This document shows positions 9,889 to 18,007 of a stretch of 64,000 nt of DNA, in pieces. Under the pieces are notes generated by a model that saw nothing but the letters and a program-made list of their open reading frames with translations, was not told where the DNA came from and did no database searches. Position 1 is the first letter of the stretch. Every line of letters starts with the position of its first letter. The stretch comes from Mesostigma viride. Lineage: Eukaryota; Streptophyta; Mesostigmatophyceae; Mesostigmatales; Mesostigmataceae. Both the position numbers and the translations under genes were made by a program. The stretch lies in the NCBI GenBank assembly GCA_009746045.1, contig RPFO01000702.1:124001-188000 (forward strand), in the 5' to 3' direction.

Positions 9889-10598
9889 GGTATAGTTTAA
9901 TAGCAGCAAAAGCAATAAAAGCTAGGAAAGCGCTATCCAACTTATCAAAACGCATAGATAATCCGCTGTTTTCTTTAGCTTTGTAAAGAAGTTTTCAATC
10001 AACAATCTTAGCTTATACTTAGTTTTATCGTATAAAATAGCCTCCTTCCTATTTTTACGTCCCGGAATTACAGGAATATTATTATTAGACAGGAGATTTT
10101 GTCTGTGGTTATTACAATCATATTCTTTATCTTCTATAACGTAGCACCCGGATATGTATGCCGTTAGCGCACCTGCAATGCTAATATCATCGGTGTTACC
10201 GTCCATCAGGAAGCAGTCTATAATTTGAAGATTAGGCGTTATTGCCAAGTACAACTTTGTTGTCATGCCAGATACGCTCCTACCTTTTAACTACTGCCTT
10301 TTTTTAAGCCGCTGCCGTGACGGTGAAACTTAAAACTACTTGAGTCGTATAAAACTACATTCATTTTAAATTTCTTTTGTTGCTGAAGATCTAAATAGAT
10401 AATATGCCCATTGCCGAAGCATTTCGGTAAATCCTTCCATGGTATTCCAGTCCCTAATACATATAATATTGCACAAAATACCTCATAATAACTTATCTTC
10501 GGCAGCCTTCCTTTCCATATATAACTTTTTTCTATAGTCGGTTGAACTAAGCTGTCAAACAAATTCCGTTCTATTGGGTAGAGACTTTTATCCATCAC
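9889..10598 (-). pseudogene. Broken IS5-family transposase
   Basis: Two open pieces make up this element. Residues from 10598 to 10287 carry the N-terminal IS5/IS427-type domain (LYPIERNLFDSLVQP, GTGIPWKDLPKCFG). Then the middle of the family's usual sequence is missing and the text jumps to the KFKMNVVLYDSSSFKFHRHG segment. The second piece (10266-9922) carries the DDE core region (TTKLYLAITPN, IPVIPGRKNRKEAILYDKTKYK, ENFFTKLKK). Near 9965 another frameshift hides the expected C-terminus, which can be read in the next frame as MRFDKLDSAFLAFIAFAAIK. With at least two frame breaks and a deletion it cannot encode a working transposase. It marks the left edge of the accessory island, 153 bp upstream of the CDPS fusion gene. 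Confidence 0.85.
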
Positions 10599-10751
10599 TT
10601 ATCCTACTTTTTTATTGCAGTTTACTCTCGACTCCCTATTTGCAAACATTTGTTAACAGTACCAAAAGAATTATTCGTATATCTAAAAATTAGCTTGCAA
10701 TTCTGTCATATTTTAATAATTTAAAACTAATTCCTTTTTTACTTAAGATCT

Positions 10752-12581
10752 ATGAAAAATATGATTGATTACCAAATAATTGATGCTGTAGACGCTAGCA
10801 TATATTGGAAAGATTTATCTGGTAAATATATTGGCTGTAATAAGTACATGTCAAAAATGGCCGGAATGAGCCGTAATCAAATAATAGGAAACACAGACTA
10901 TTTACTTCCTTGGAAAAATCAAGCAAATAAGATTAGAGAAGTAGATTTGTGGGTTATAAATAACCTTAAAGAATATAAAATAGAGGAAACAGCAATAGTT
11001 TATGGAGGTATTAAGAAGATATTTTTAAGTTCAAAGAGTCCTCTACTTAATGAAAATGGTGATGTTATAGGCATTATAGGAGTATCAATTGATATTACAC
11101 ATTATAAGCGATTTGAAGAAGAATTTAAGCAAACTGAAATGTACTTAAATAAATACTCATCTATCAAAAATAGATTTCTTGATAAGTTTAGTCAGGAATC
11201 ACGAATCCCTTTGAGTAATATTTTATCATTATCCCAATTATCAAGAGATAAATGGGATCAATTGGATGATGTAGCGAAACGTCAAAATATGGAATTAATA
11301 TTCAATAAAACAAGTCAACTATCTCAATTTATTCTTAATGTCTTTGATGCATCTATTTTTTTTAAAGATAGGATACAACTTGAACTAACATTTGCTAACT
11401 TTTCTAATTTTGTAAAAGATACAGTCAAACAATATCAAGAAAACTATTGCGATGTAAAAGTAAATATAGAGATGAACCATTTTGACGATTACTGTTTTGC
11501 ATTTGATCAAAAATTAATTACCCGAGTGATTAATAACTTAATGATGAATGCTATTCAATATTCAAATAAAAACAAAGCAATAACGATTAGTTTGTACAAA
11601 ACATACTTAAAAGACACTGAAATACCGGCAGTACAATTTTGTATTCGAGATGAAGGAGTCGGAATTCCCGAAAACGAGTTAGGATCTATATTTGATCCAT
11701 TTGTTGAAAGTAGTATTACTAGTTCAAAAGATTGGGGTGTTGGATTGGGGCTTGCTATATGCAAAGAAATTATTGAGGCACATTTAGGAAATATTTGGGT
11801 TGAAAATAATATATTAAGATCAGGTACCACTTTTAATTTTACTCTTCCGGTAAGTTTGTCTTCTAATAATTTTAATAATATAGATAAGAACACTGAAGAT
11901 AAAGGTGAGTACAACAATATTATCAGAAAGAATTTAGAAGAATATACAAATCCTATCAAAAAAGAACCATTTGCTTTAATTGGTATTAGTCCATTCAATA
12001 GTTATTTCTCTACTGAGAAAATTCTAAAAATCTGTGAATGGATAAATAGCAGATATAATGATTTTGCTATATTTATTCCTGATGAAATTTCTAGATATAC
12101 TTTTGAAGCTTTGGGATATACAGAATCACGAATTGGAAGAAAAATAAAAAAGCAGGATAATTATACTCTCAATAAAACTTATACAGCGTTATCTTATTTT
12201 TATAATAATCATCCACAAAAAAAAGACCAAATTAGAGTACATACTATTTCTCAGTTAAAACACGAGAAATCTTTTCAAGACATATATCATATATATTCAC
12301 ACAAATTCATTTCTGATAAACAATTTAGACAAAATTGTTTAGAGGTTACTGAGTGGGTATTGTTGAATAATAACACTAAAGATCATAAAATAGAAGAATT
12401 TCATAAAAACATAGCTGCACAATACTTTTTAACAGAACTACCTATACTAACTAATGCAACAAATATTTTAAAAGTAGAGTCATGCGATTTTGTGTATCAT
12501 TCTATTCCAAAGTTTTTAAAGCAGCTTTATCTTAGTAAAGAAATAGTATCTTCTAAACAAAAATTCTTGATTCTTCAATAA
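10752..12581 (+). CDS. PAS / kinase-like ATPase fused to cyclodipeptide synthase
   Basis: A 609-aa protein with three parts. Residues ~6-115 are a PAS sensor domain (ASIYWKDLSGKYIGCNKYM ... GIIGVSIDIT). Residues ~140-375 resemble a histidine kinase, but the H-box reads FLDKFSQESRIPLS, so the phospho-accepting His is Gln148. The ATP-binding motifs remain: N-box NNLMMNAIQYS near 261-271, G1 box DEGVGIP at 300, G2 box GVGLGLAI near 330. Residues ~400-609 are a tRNA-dependent cyclodipeptide synthase: GISPFNSYF with catalytic Ser413 and Asn416, a Lys/Arg-rich tRNA-binding helix (RIGRKIKKQ), Y558-x3-E562-LP, and Tyr582-His583 exactly 20/21 residues after Glu562. These match AlbC S37, N40, Y178, E182, Y202, H203, hence the NYH subfamily. 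CDPSs join two amino acids from aminoacyl-tRNAs into a cyclic dipeptide. The products here cannot be predicted. The domain calls are from motifs; regulation of the synthase by the PAS/ATPase part is inferred. IS5 and IS6 debris on both sides suggest transfer. Confidence 0.85.
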   Translation: MKNMIDYQIIDAVDASIYWKDLSGKYIGCNKYMSKMAGMSRNQIIGNTDYLLPWKNQANKIREVDLWVINNLKEYKIEETAIVYGGIKKIFLSSKSPLLNENGDVIGIIGVSIDITHYKRFEEEFKQTEMYLNKYSSIKNRFLDKFSQESRIPLSNILSLSQLSRDKWDQLDDVAKRQNMELIFNKTSQLSQFILNVFDASIFFKDRIQLELTFANFSNFVKDTVKQYQENYCDVKVNIEMNHFDDYCFAFDQKLITRVINNLMMNAIQYSNKNKAITISLYKTYLKDTEIPAVQFCIRDEGVGIPENELGSIFDPFVESSITSSKDWGVGLGLAICKEIIEAHLGNIWVENNILRSGTTFNFTLPVSLSSNNFNNIDKNTEDKGEYNNIIRKNLEEYTNPIKKEPFALIGISPFNSYFSTEKILKICEWINSRYNDFAIFIPDEISRYTFEALGYTESRIGRKIKKQDNYTLNKTYTALSYFYNNHPQKKDQIRVHTISQLKHEKSFQDIYHIYSHKFISDKQFRQNCLEVTEWVLLNNNTKDHKIEEFHKNIAAQYFLTELPILTNATNILKVESCDFVYHSIPKFLKQLYLSKEIVSSKQKFLILQ

Positions 12582-12633
12582 TTCAAAAAGCAGTTCTTTA
12601 TATTTAAGAACCTTGGACTAAAAGACTGTAAGC

Positions 12634-12932
12634 AGCACTGTTGCAAATAATGAGGTAAGGGAGTACAATAAGTGTTCTTAATAAAAAAGAATACTAAATT
12701 TATGAATCTATTCAAGCATCACCATTTCAAGCATGACATAATAATCTGGATGATAAGATAGTACTGCAAGTACGGCATCAGTTATCGTGGTTTAAGGAAA
12801 TGCTTATAGAAAGAAGGGTAGAGGTAGATCACTCCACAATTTATTGCTGGGTTCAATACTATGCTCCTAAATTATTGGAGAAACTTAAATGGCATTGGAA
12901 ACCTAAGCTAGAGCTTAGTTGGAGAGTTGATT
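12634..12932 (+). pseudogene. IS6-family (IS26-like) transposase remnant with left end
   Basis: GCACTGTTGCAAAT at 12635-12648 is the terminal sequence typical of IS6/IS26 elements. About 55 bp further on, an ATG at 12702 opens a reading frame FKHHHFKHDIIIWMIR, then a stop where the family has Trp, then YCKYGISYRGL. After a frameshift it continues EMLIERRVEVDHSTIYCWVQ and YYAPKLLEKLKWHW, the IS6 N-terminal helix-turn-helix region. The catalytic part is missing and no right end was found. The remnant fills most of the 409-bp gap between the CDPS fusion gene and the MFS gene. Confidence 0.85.
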
Positions 12933-12990
12933 GTCATTGTTTAAATAACTGCTTTAATAGGAAAAGTTTATAAAATAATCATTAATTTAA

Positions 12991-14277
12991 ATGCAAGAAG
13001 CACAACAGAGAAGTCTTACCAAAGAACAAAAAGAAGCAGTAGGTATTTTATCAATAGGAACGTTTTTTGAGCAATTTGATATAATGCTTTATATTCATAT
13101 GGCTGTTTTATTAAATGAGCTATTCTTTCCTCAAACAGATCAAAACGTTGCTTCGTTACTTTCTGCTTTTACATTTTGCTCTACATTTATTTTCATACCA
13201 ATTGGAGCTCTTATATTTGGATGGGTAGGCGACAACATAGGTAGAAAGTCAACAGTAGTTTTAACAACCCTTCTAACAGCTTTATCGTGCCTTACTATTG
13301 CATTTCTACCTACTTATGCTGAAATAGGAATAAAAGCTTCCATTATAATGATTGGATGTAGAATACTCCAAAGTATGGCATCTATGGGAGAAGTTATAGG
13401 AGCTTTAGTATATATAACTGAATTTACAAAACCTCCTATAAGGTATTACGCTGTAGCACTTATACCTGTTCTAGGGTATAGTGGAGGTCTTGCTGCTTTG
13501 GGTGTTGCATCACTTATTGTGTATGCTGAAGTAAATTGGCGAGGTATTTTTGTCTTTGGAGCTTTAATAGCATTAGTTGGAATAGCGATAAGAACAAAAT
13601 TAAGCGAAACCAAAGATTTCGCTAACGCCTCAAAAAGACTACAAACCCAATATAATGTAAACCCTGACGAAGAGGATTTATTTTACGATGCGAGTTATAA
13701 AAAAACTTCATTTGCTATGTTTTGCACCCAATGTGCATGGCCTTTGTGTTTTTACTTTGTTTTTATTTATTGTAGTCAAATGCTAAAAAGTCAATTTGAG
13801 TATTCTGTATTAGATATAATAAAACATAATTTTGTTATTTCGATATTTCCCGTAGTATCCTGTTTTATTAGGGCTAAATTATCAAAGAGACTTCATCCTT
13901 TAATTTTATTCAAATATAGTTTAATTATTTCTTTTTTCTTCTTTATTATTATAGCTTTTTATTTAGATAGTAGCCCTAACCCTTTAGGGATAGGAATTTT
14001 TCAATCATTACTATTAATGTTTACTCCAAATGGATATTCGGAGTCATCTGTAATGTTTCCTCATTTTCCTGTGTTTAAAAGATTTCAATCTGCATGCTTG
14101 TCCTATGCTTTTTCTCGTGCGTTTATGTACATTGCTACTTCTTTTGGATTAATCCTTATAATAAAATTGATTGGAATATCATGGGGGTTAATATTCGCTA
14201 CATCTTGTGTTTCTGCTATAGGAGCATATGGGTGTTTTTATTTCTTACGGCTTGAACAAAAGAATATAATGATTTAA
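12991..14277 (+). CDS. MFS transporter, metabolite:H+ symporter type
   Basis: This is a 428-aa inner-membrane protein with about 12 hydrophobic segments. The MFS motif A loop reads GWVGDNIGRKS after the second helix. The N-terminus (GTFFEQFDIMLYIHMAVLLNE) resembles the MHS family (ProP/KgtP-like: FEWYDF-type first helix). Rickettsiae carry many ProP-like paralogues of unknown substrate. It lies on the same strand as the CDPS fusion, separated by an IS6 remnant. MFS exporters often accompany CDPS genes, so export of the cyclic dipeptide or a precursor is possible, but MHS members are mostly importers and there is no direct evidence. Its last 33 bp overlap the convergent SpoT-like gene. Confidence 0.8.
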   Translation: MQEAQQRSLTKEQKEAVGILSIGTFFEQFDIMLYIHMAVLLNELFFPQTDQNVASLLSAFTFCSTFIFIPIGALIFGWVGDNIGRKSTVVLTTLLTALSCLTIAFLPTYAEIGIKASIIMIGCRILQSMASMGEVIGALVYITEFTKPPIRYYAVALIPVLGYSGGLAALGVASLIVYAEVNWRGIFVFGALIALVGIAIRTKLSETKDFANASKRLQTQYNVNPDEEDLFYDASYKKTSFAMFCTQCAWPLCFYFVFIYCSQMLKSQFEYSVLDIIKHNFVISIFPVVSCFIRAKLSKRLHPLILFKYSLIISFFFFIIIAFYLDSSPNPLGIGIFQSLLLMFTPNGYSESSVMFPHFPVFKRFQSACLSYAFSRAFMYIATSFGLILIIKLIGISWGLIFATSCVSAIGAYGCFYFLRLEQKNIMI

Positions 14278-14922
14278 ATCATTATATTCAACTAACCTAT
14301 TATTTTGATTCTTTAATAAATCCCTTTTTGGATTGTAATCCAAAATTTTATTTACAATATTACCAATTATAAACTCTATATTAATATCTTCTAAATAAGT
14401 AGCAGCTAGCAATACAGTATTTAAAGTTTCTTTAGCTACTTTTATCTGTTTATCTGCTGTAAGGAAATGTATGTTTTGTAGATTGTGTAACCTATCAAAT
14501 ATTTTAATTAATAACACCTCTTTATCACCATTTTTATAAGCCATCCTAATGATTTCCTTTACACTTAACTTTGTTCCATCTGGTCTATCACGGGTAAGTC
14601 TATCAACCATCTCAGCTATTCTCCGTCCAAAAGTTTCAAGAATCATTTCTACAGTAACTTCGGTATCTTCAACGATATCGTGTAATATGCTAGCTGCTAT
14701 TACATCCGTTTTTAAATTGTAATCCGAGATTATATAAGCTACTTCTAATGGATGGCTATAAAATGGCTCGCCGCTTTTTCTCAGCTGCCCATCGTGATAT
14801 TTTTTAGCAAAATAAATAGCTTTATTAATTAACCCAAAGTCTAGTACCCCGTTAGTATCTAGCAACTTTAGTTTTTCTATTAATCTTACTGAATATTTGC
14901 AGGATATTGAATAATCCATCAT
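14245..14922 (-). CDS. spoT: Short SpoT-like (p)ppGpp hydrolase (HD domain only)
   Basis: This 225-aa protein contains only the HD hydrolase domain of the RelA/SpoT family. The signatures are YHDGQLRKSGEPFYSHPLEVA, the HD pair in SILHDIVEDTEV, and KIFDRLHNLQNIHFL, with metal-binding His and Asp residues present. The synthetase, TGS and ACT domains are absent. Such stand-alone hydrolases are common in rickettsial genomes, where they occur as multiple spoT paralogues and probably degrade the alarmone in the cytosol. It overlaps the 3' end of the convergent MFS gene by 33 bp. A full-length RSH gene begins at 62953 in the same window. The symbol follows rickettsial usage; substrate has not been tested. 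Confidence 0.82.
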   Translation of the reverse strand: MMDYSISCKYSVRLIEKLKLLDTNGVLDFGLINKAIYFAKKYHDGQLRKSGEPFYSHPLEVAYIISDYNLKTDVIAASILHDIVEDTEVTVEMILETFGRRIAEMVDRLTRDRPDGTKLSVKEIIRMAYKNGDKEVLLIKIFDRLHNLQNIHFLTADKQIKVAKETLNTVLLAATYLEDINIEFIIGNIVNKILDYNPKRDLLKNQNNRLVEYNDLNHYILLFKP

Positions 14923-15097
14923 TTAAGGATTAATTAATAATATAATTATATAATAGCTGATTATGAATTAAATTATAAGTAAATTATGAATAACTTATTA
15001 AATTATTTTCTCTAATATTATAATTACGTATTAAAAAAATAAAACAATAGAAAAACATTTAATTAGAACAATACTTATGGTTATGACCTCCATAGGT

Positions 15098-15152
15098 TGA
15101 TCCTGTATTAGTTTTCTGGACACAAAATGTGTTAAGAACTAATACAGGATCA
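15098..15152. mobile_element. 55-bp MITE derived from the IS3 element
   Basis: It has perfect 16-bp terminal inverted repeats (tgatcctgtattagtt / aactaatacaggatca). Its first 38 bp are identical to the left end of the IS3 element at 19667, and its last bases (caggatca) match that element's right end at 24024. It is therefore an internally deleted IS3. The triplet GGT directly borders both ends (15095-15097 and 15153-15155), a 3-bp target duplication as expected for IS3-type transposition. It sits at the broken 5' edge of the epimerase gene. Confidence 0.85.
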
Positions 15153-15848
15153 GGTGCTCCAATCAATAAAAAATGAACTAATTCTTATAAAGAAGTGTTA
15201 ATAGATAGTAGATTGGAAATAACAAAGAATTTAATTCTGTTAATTAAATCACTAAAAACAAAACCAAATTTGCTAATTAGTGCTTCTGCAATAGGTTACT
15301 ATGGTAATCAAAGCAATAAATACATAGGTGAAAATTCATTATATATAAATGACTTTACTCATAAATTATGTAATTTATGGGAATTAGAAGCTAAGAAAGC
15401 AGAAAAGCTTGGGGTAAGAACTTGTATTACAAGGCTCGGAGTAGTTTTAGGCAAAAATGGCGGAGCATTAGAAGAGATGTTACCAATATTTAGATTAGGA
15501 CTTGGTGCTAAAATAGGTTCGGGAAAACAGTTTTTTTCTTGGGTTCATATAGATGATGTAATCGGTGCATTTAATTTTTTAATTAAAGATAAAACACAAA
15601 AAGGAATATATAATTTAACATCTCCTAACCCAGTTACTAATTATAGATTTACCAAAGAGCTTGGTAAAATGATAAATCGACCAACTGTCTTAACTATACC
15701 AAAATTTGTAATCAAAATGATTTTTGGAGAAATGGGAGATAAGCTATTGTTAAATGGATCAGCAGTATATCCAAAAAAATTATTAGATAGTGGTTATGAA
15801 TTCCAATTTAAAACTATAGAGGCATCATTAGAAAATATATTAAAGTAA
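15153..15848 (+). pseudogene. TIGR01777/YfcH-type epimerase, 5'-truncated
   Basis: The readable part (GTG at 15195 or upstream codons, to 15848) matches the middle and C-terminus of the SDR39U1/YfcH sugar-epimerase-like family: SRLEITKNLI, SASAIGYYG, TRLGVVLGKNGGALEEMLP, WVHIDDVIGA, GIYNLTSPNPVTN, and the C-terminal DUF1731 region (NRPTVLTIP...LLDSGYEF). The N-terminal ~80 residues with the NAD(P)-binding GxxGxxG are gone. Right after the MITE the frame reads GAPINKK, then TGA where the family usually has Trp, then TNSYKE. So there are at least two lesions: loss of the 5' part around the MITE and a nonsense codon. In other bacteria this gene often sits in photolyase clusters, as here. Confidence 0.8.
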
Positions 15849-15858
15849 AATAGATAAA

Positions 15859-16578
15859 ATGAAGGTTGCTATTATTGGAGCCAGTGGATCAATTGGAAAA
15901 GCTTTTGTAGAACATTTTTTAAAAAGTTGGGAAACAAAAAAGCTATATTTATTCTCACGATCAGATATTAACTTTGATGATGTAAGGGTAATTAATCATT
16001 TTATTGATATTGAAGATGAACACTCTATAGAAAAAGCAGCAAGAGAGATTCCTGATAATGATTATCTCGATTATACTATTATTACTACTGGGGTTTTATT
16101 TACCCATAATATTACTCCAGAAAAATCGATAAAAGATCTAAGTTATGAAAAGTTTAATAAACTGTATGCAGTAAATACTATTGGCCCTGCATTAATAGCA
16201 AAACATTTTATACAAAAATCAAACAAAGATAGTAAGTCAATTTTCGCAGTACTGTCAGCAAGAGTTGGTAGTATTTCTGATAATATTTTAGGTGGTTGGT
16301 ATTCTTATAGGTGTTCTAAGTCGGCATTAAATATGATAATAAAAAACCTTAGTATTGAAATGAGACGCAGAAATCCTAACCTGATTACAGTGGGTTTACA
16401 TCCAGGAACTGTAAAAAGTAAATTATCCGAACCCTTTTCTTCAGCAAGTTCACACAATAGCAATAATATATTTACCGCCGATTATTCAGTATCAAAAATG
16501 ATTAATGTACTTGAAAATTTAACGACTGAAGATTCTGGTAAATTATTTGCTTGGGATGGAAAAGAAATAGATTTTTAG
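15859..16578 (+). CDS. SDR oxidoreductase, CsgA-like, in the photolyase cluster
   Basis: A 239-aa classical short-chain dehydrogenase. The Rossmann glycine motif is GASGSIGK at residues 7-14. NTIGPALIAKHF is the NNAG-helix equivalent, and the catalytic Tyr/Lys pair is in WYSYRCSKSALN (YxxxK). The C-terminus (GLHPGTVKSKLSEPF ... SGKLFAWDGKEIDF) resembles the C-factor/CsgA-like SDR subgroup that co-occurs with photolyases in gammaproteobacteria. It uses NAD(P)H; the substrate is unknown. It starts 10 bp after the epimerase remnant and ends 4 bp before the photolyase, so it is probably in one transcript with the two photolyases. Confidence 0.85.
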   Translation: MKVAIIGASGSIGKAFVEHFLKSWETKKLYLFSRSDINFDDVRVINHFIDIEDEHSIEKAAREIPDNDYLDYTIITTGVLFTHNITPEKSIKDLSYEKFNKLYAVNTIGPALIAKHFIQKSNKDSKSIFAVLSARVGSISDNILGGWYSYRCSKSALNMIIKNLSIEMRRRNPNLITVGLHPGTVKSKLSEPFSSASSHNSNNIFTADYSVSKMINVLENLTTEDSGKLFAWDGKEIDF

Positions 16579-16582
16579 AGCT

Positions 16583-18007
16583 ATGAAAAAATTGATTTGC
16601 TGGTTTCGCTGTGATTTAAGGACTCATGATAACCCTGCTTTATACAATGCCGCCAAGGAAGGTTTAGTTCTACCAATATATATTTTGAATGGTGATAGCC
16701 TAAGTGAACGGCCAATAGGATGCGCTAGTAAAGTATGGCTACATCATTCTCTTGTAGATTTGAATAAAAAACTTGCAAATAATTTAATTGTTAGAAAAGG
16801 CAATCCTATTGATATTTTAGCGGAATTAGTGAATTTTCATAAAATAGATAATATCTACTGGAATAGATGTTATGAACCATGGCAAGTAGATCGTGATAAA
16901 AAAATCAAAAAGATTTTTGAAGATAAGAACATAAAAGTTAAAAGCTATAATGCATCACTGCTATGGGAACCATGGAATATTCTAAAGAATGACGGAACAC
17001 CTTATAAAGTATTTACACCTTTCTATAGAAAGGGTTGTCTAGGTAATGATGAACCGAGAATTCCTTTACCCAAACCAGAAGGAATATCTTATGTTAAAAA
17101 TAATAATTCTACTAATATTAGAGATCTTAAGCTATTACCTGAAATTCAGTGGAATAAGAAATTTGACAAATACTGGAATATTGGCGAGGATGCGGCATGT
17201 AAAAGATTGGATGATTTTTTAGAATCTGGTCTAAAAGGTTATAAAGAAGGTAGAAATTTTCCGTATAAGGACAATACATCTTGTCTATCACCTTACTTAC
17301 ACTTTGGTGAAATTTCTCCAAATTATATTTGGCATAAAGTTATATCTCAAGAAAATAAAGGATATATACAAGATATAGATCATTTTTGCAGTGAGTTAGG
17401 GTGGAGAGAATTCTCCTATTACTTATTATATCATTTTCCATATTTGCCGAAACAGAATTTAAACAGGAACTTTGATATTTTCCCCTGGCGTGAAGATAAA
17501 ATAATATTAAAACTATGGCAGAAAGGAGAAACCGGTGTACCAATTGTTGACGCCGGTATGAGGCAGTTGTGGGAAATGGGGTATATGCATAATCGCATGC
17601 GAATGATCGTTGGATCTTTCTTAGTCAAAAACTTACTGTTGCACTGGAAATACGGAGAAAAATGGTTTTGGGATTGCTTAGTTGACGCTGATCTTGCGAA
17701 TAACTCTGCAAGCTGGCAATGGATTGCTGGTTGCGGAGCAGATGCAGCGCCGTATTTTCGCATTTTTAATCCAGTTACTCAAGGTCAAAAATTTGATCCA
17801 GAAGGCAGCTATACTAGAAAATTTGTTCCTGAACTCAAAAATCTTCCAAATGAATATTTATTCAACCCATGGGAAGCGCCAGAACATATACTTAGCAAGG
17901 CTGGAATAAATCTAGGAATAGATTATCCAAAGCCTATAGTCAACTTAAAAGAATCACGTGATCGTGCTTTAATATCCTTTGCATCATTAAAAAACAAGAC
18001 CCCATGA
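16583..18007 (+). CDS. phrB: Deoxyribodipyrimidine photolyase, class I CPD type
   Basis: This 474-aa cytosolic flavoprotein is predicted to split UV-induced cyclobutane pyrimidine dimers with blue light. The N-terminal antenna domain starts LICWFRCDLRTHDNPALY. The C-terminal FAD domain contains SCLSPYLHFGEISP, ELGWREFSYYLLYHFP, VDAGMRQLWEMGYMHNRMRM, KNLLLHWKYGEKWFWD and DADLANNSASWQWIAG. These are the class I signatures, including flavin-binding and electron-transfer tryptophan positions, and the length is normal. It overlaps the next gene by 4 bp (ATGA), so translation is likely coupled. A photolyase is unexpected in a strictly intracellular lineage and suggests a light-exposed host or a transmission stage in the environment. 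Confidence 0.95.
   Translation: MKKLICWFRCDLRTHDNPALYNAAKEGLVLPIYILNGDSLSERPIGCASKVWLHHSLVDLNKKLANNLIVRKGNPIDILAELVNFHKIDNIYWNRCYEPWQVDRDKKIKKIFEDKNIKVKSYNASLLWEPWNILKNDGTPYKVFTPFYRKGCLGNDEPRIPLPKPEGISYVKNNNSTNIRDLKLLPEIQWNKKFDKYWNIGEDAACKRLDDFLESGLKGYKEGRNFPYKDNTSCLSPYLHFGEISPNYIWHKVISQENKGYIQDIDHFCSELGWREFSYYLLYHFPYLPKQNLNRNFDIFPWREDKIILKLWQKGETGVPIVDAGMRQLWEMGYMHNRMRMIVGSFLVKNLLLHWKYGEKWFWDCLVDADLANNSASWQWIAGCGADAAPYFRIFNPVTQGQKFDPEGSYTRKFVPELKNLPNEYLFNPWEAPEHILSKAGINLGIDYPKPIVNLKESRDRALISFASLKNKTP

Noticed and set aside
11555-11998. 147-aa minus-strand open frame within the CDPS fusion gene
   Set aside because: It is antisense to the conserved ATPase domain, with no recognised motif and a poor start.
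17431-17763. 110-aa minus-strand frame within phrB
   Set aside because: It is antisense to the most conserved FAD-binding part of the photolyase; the open frame follows from codon bias.
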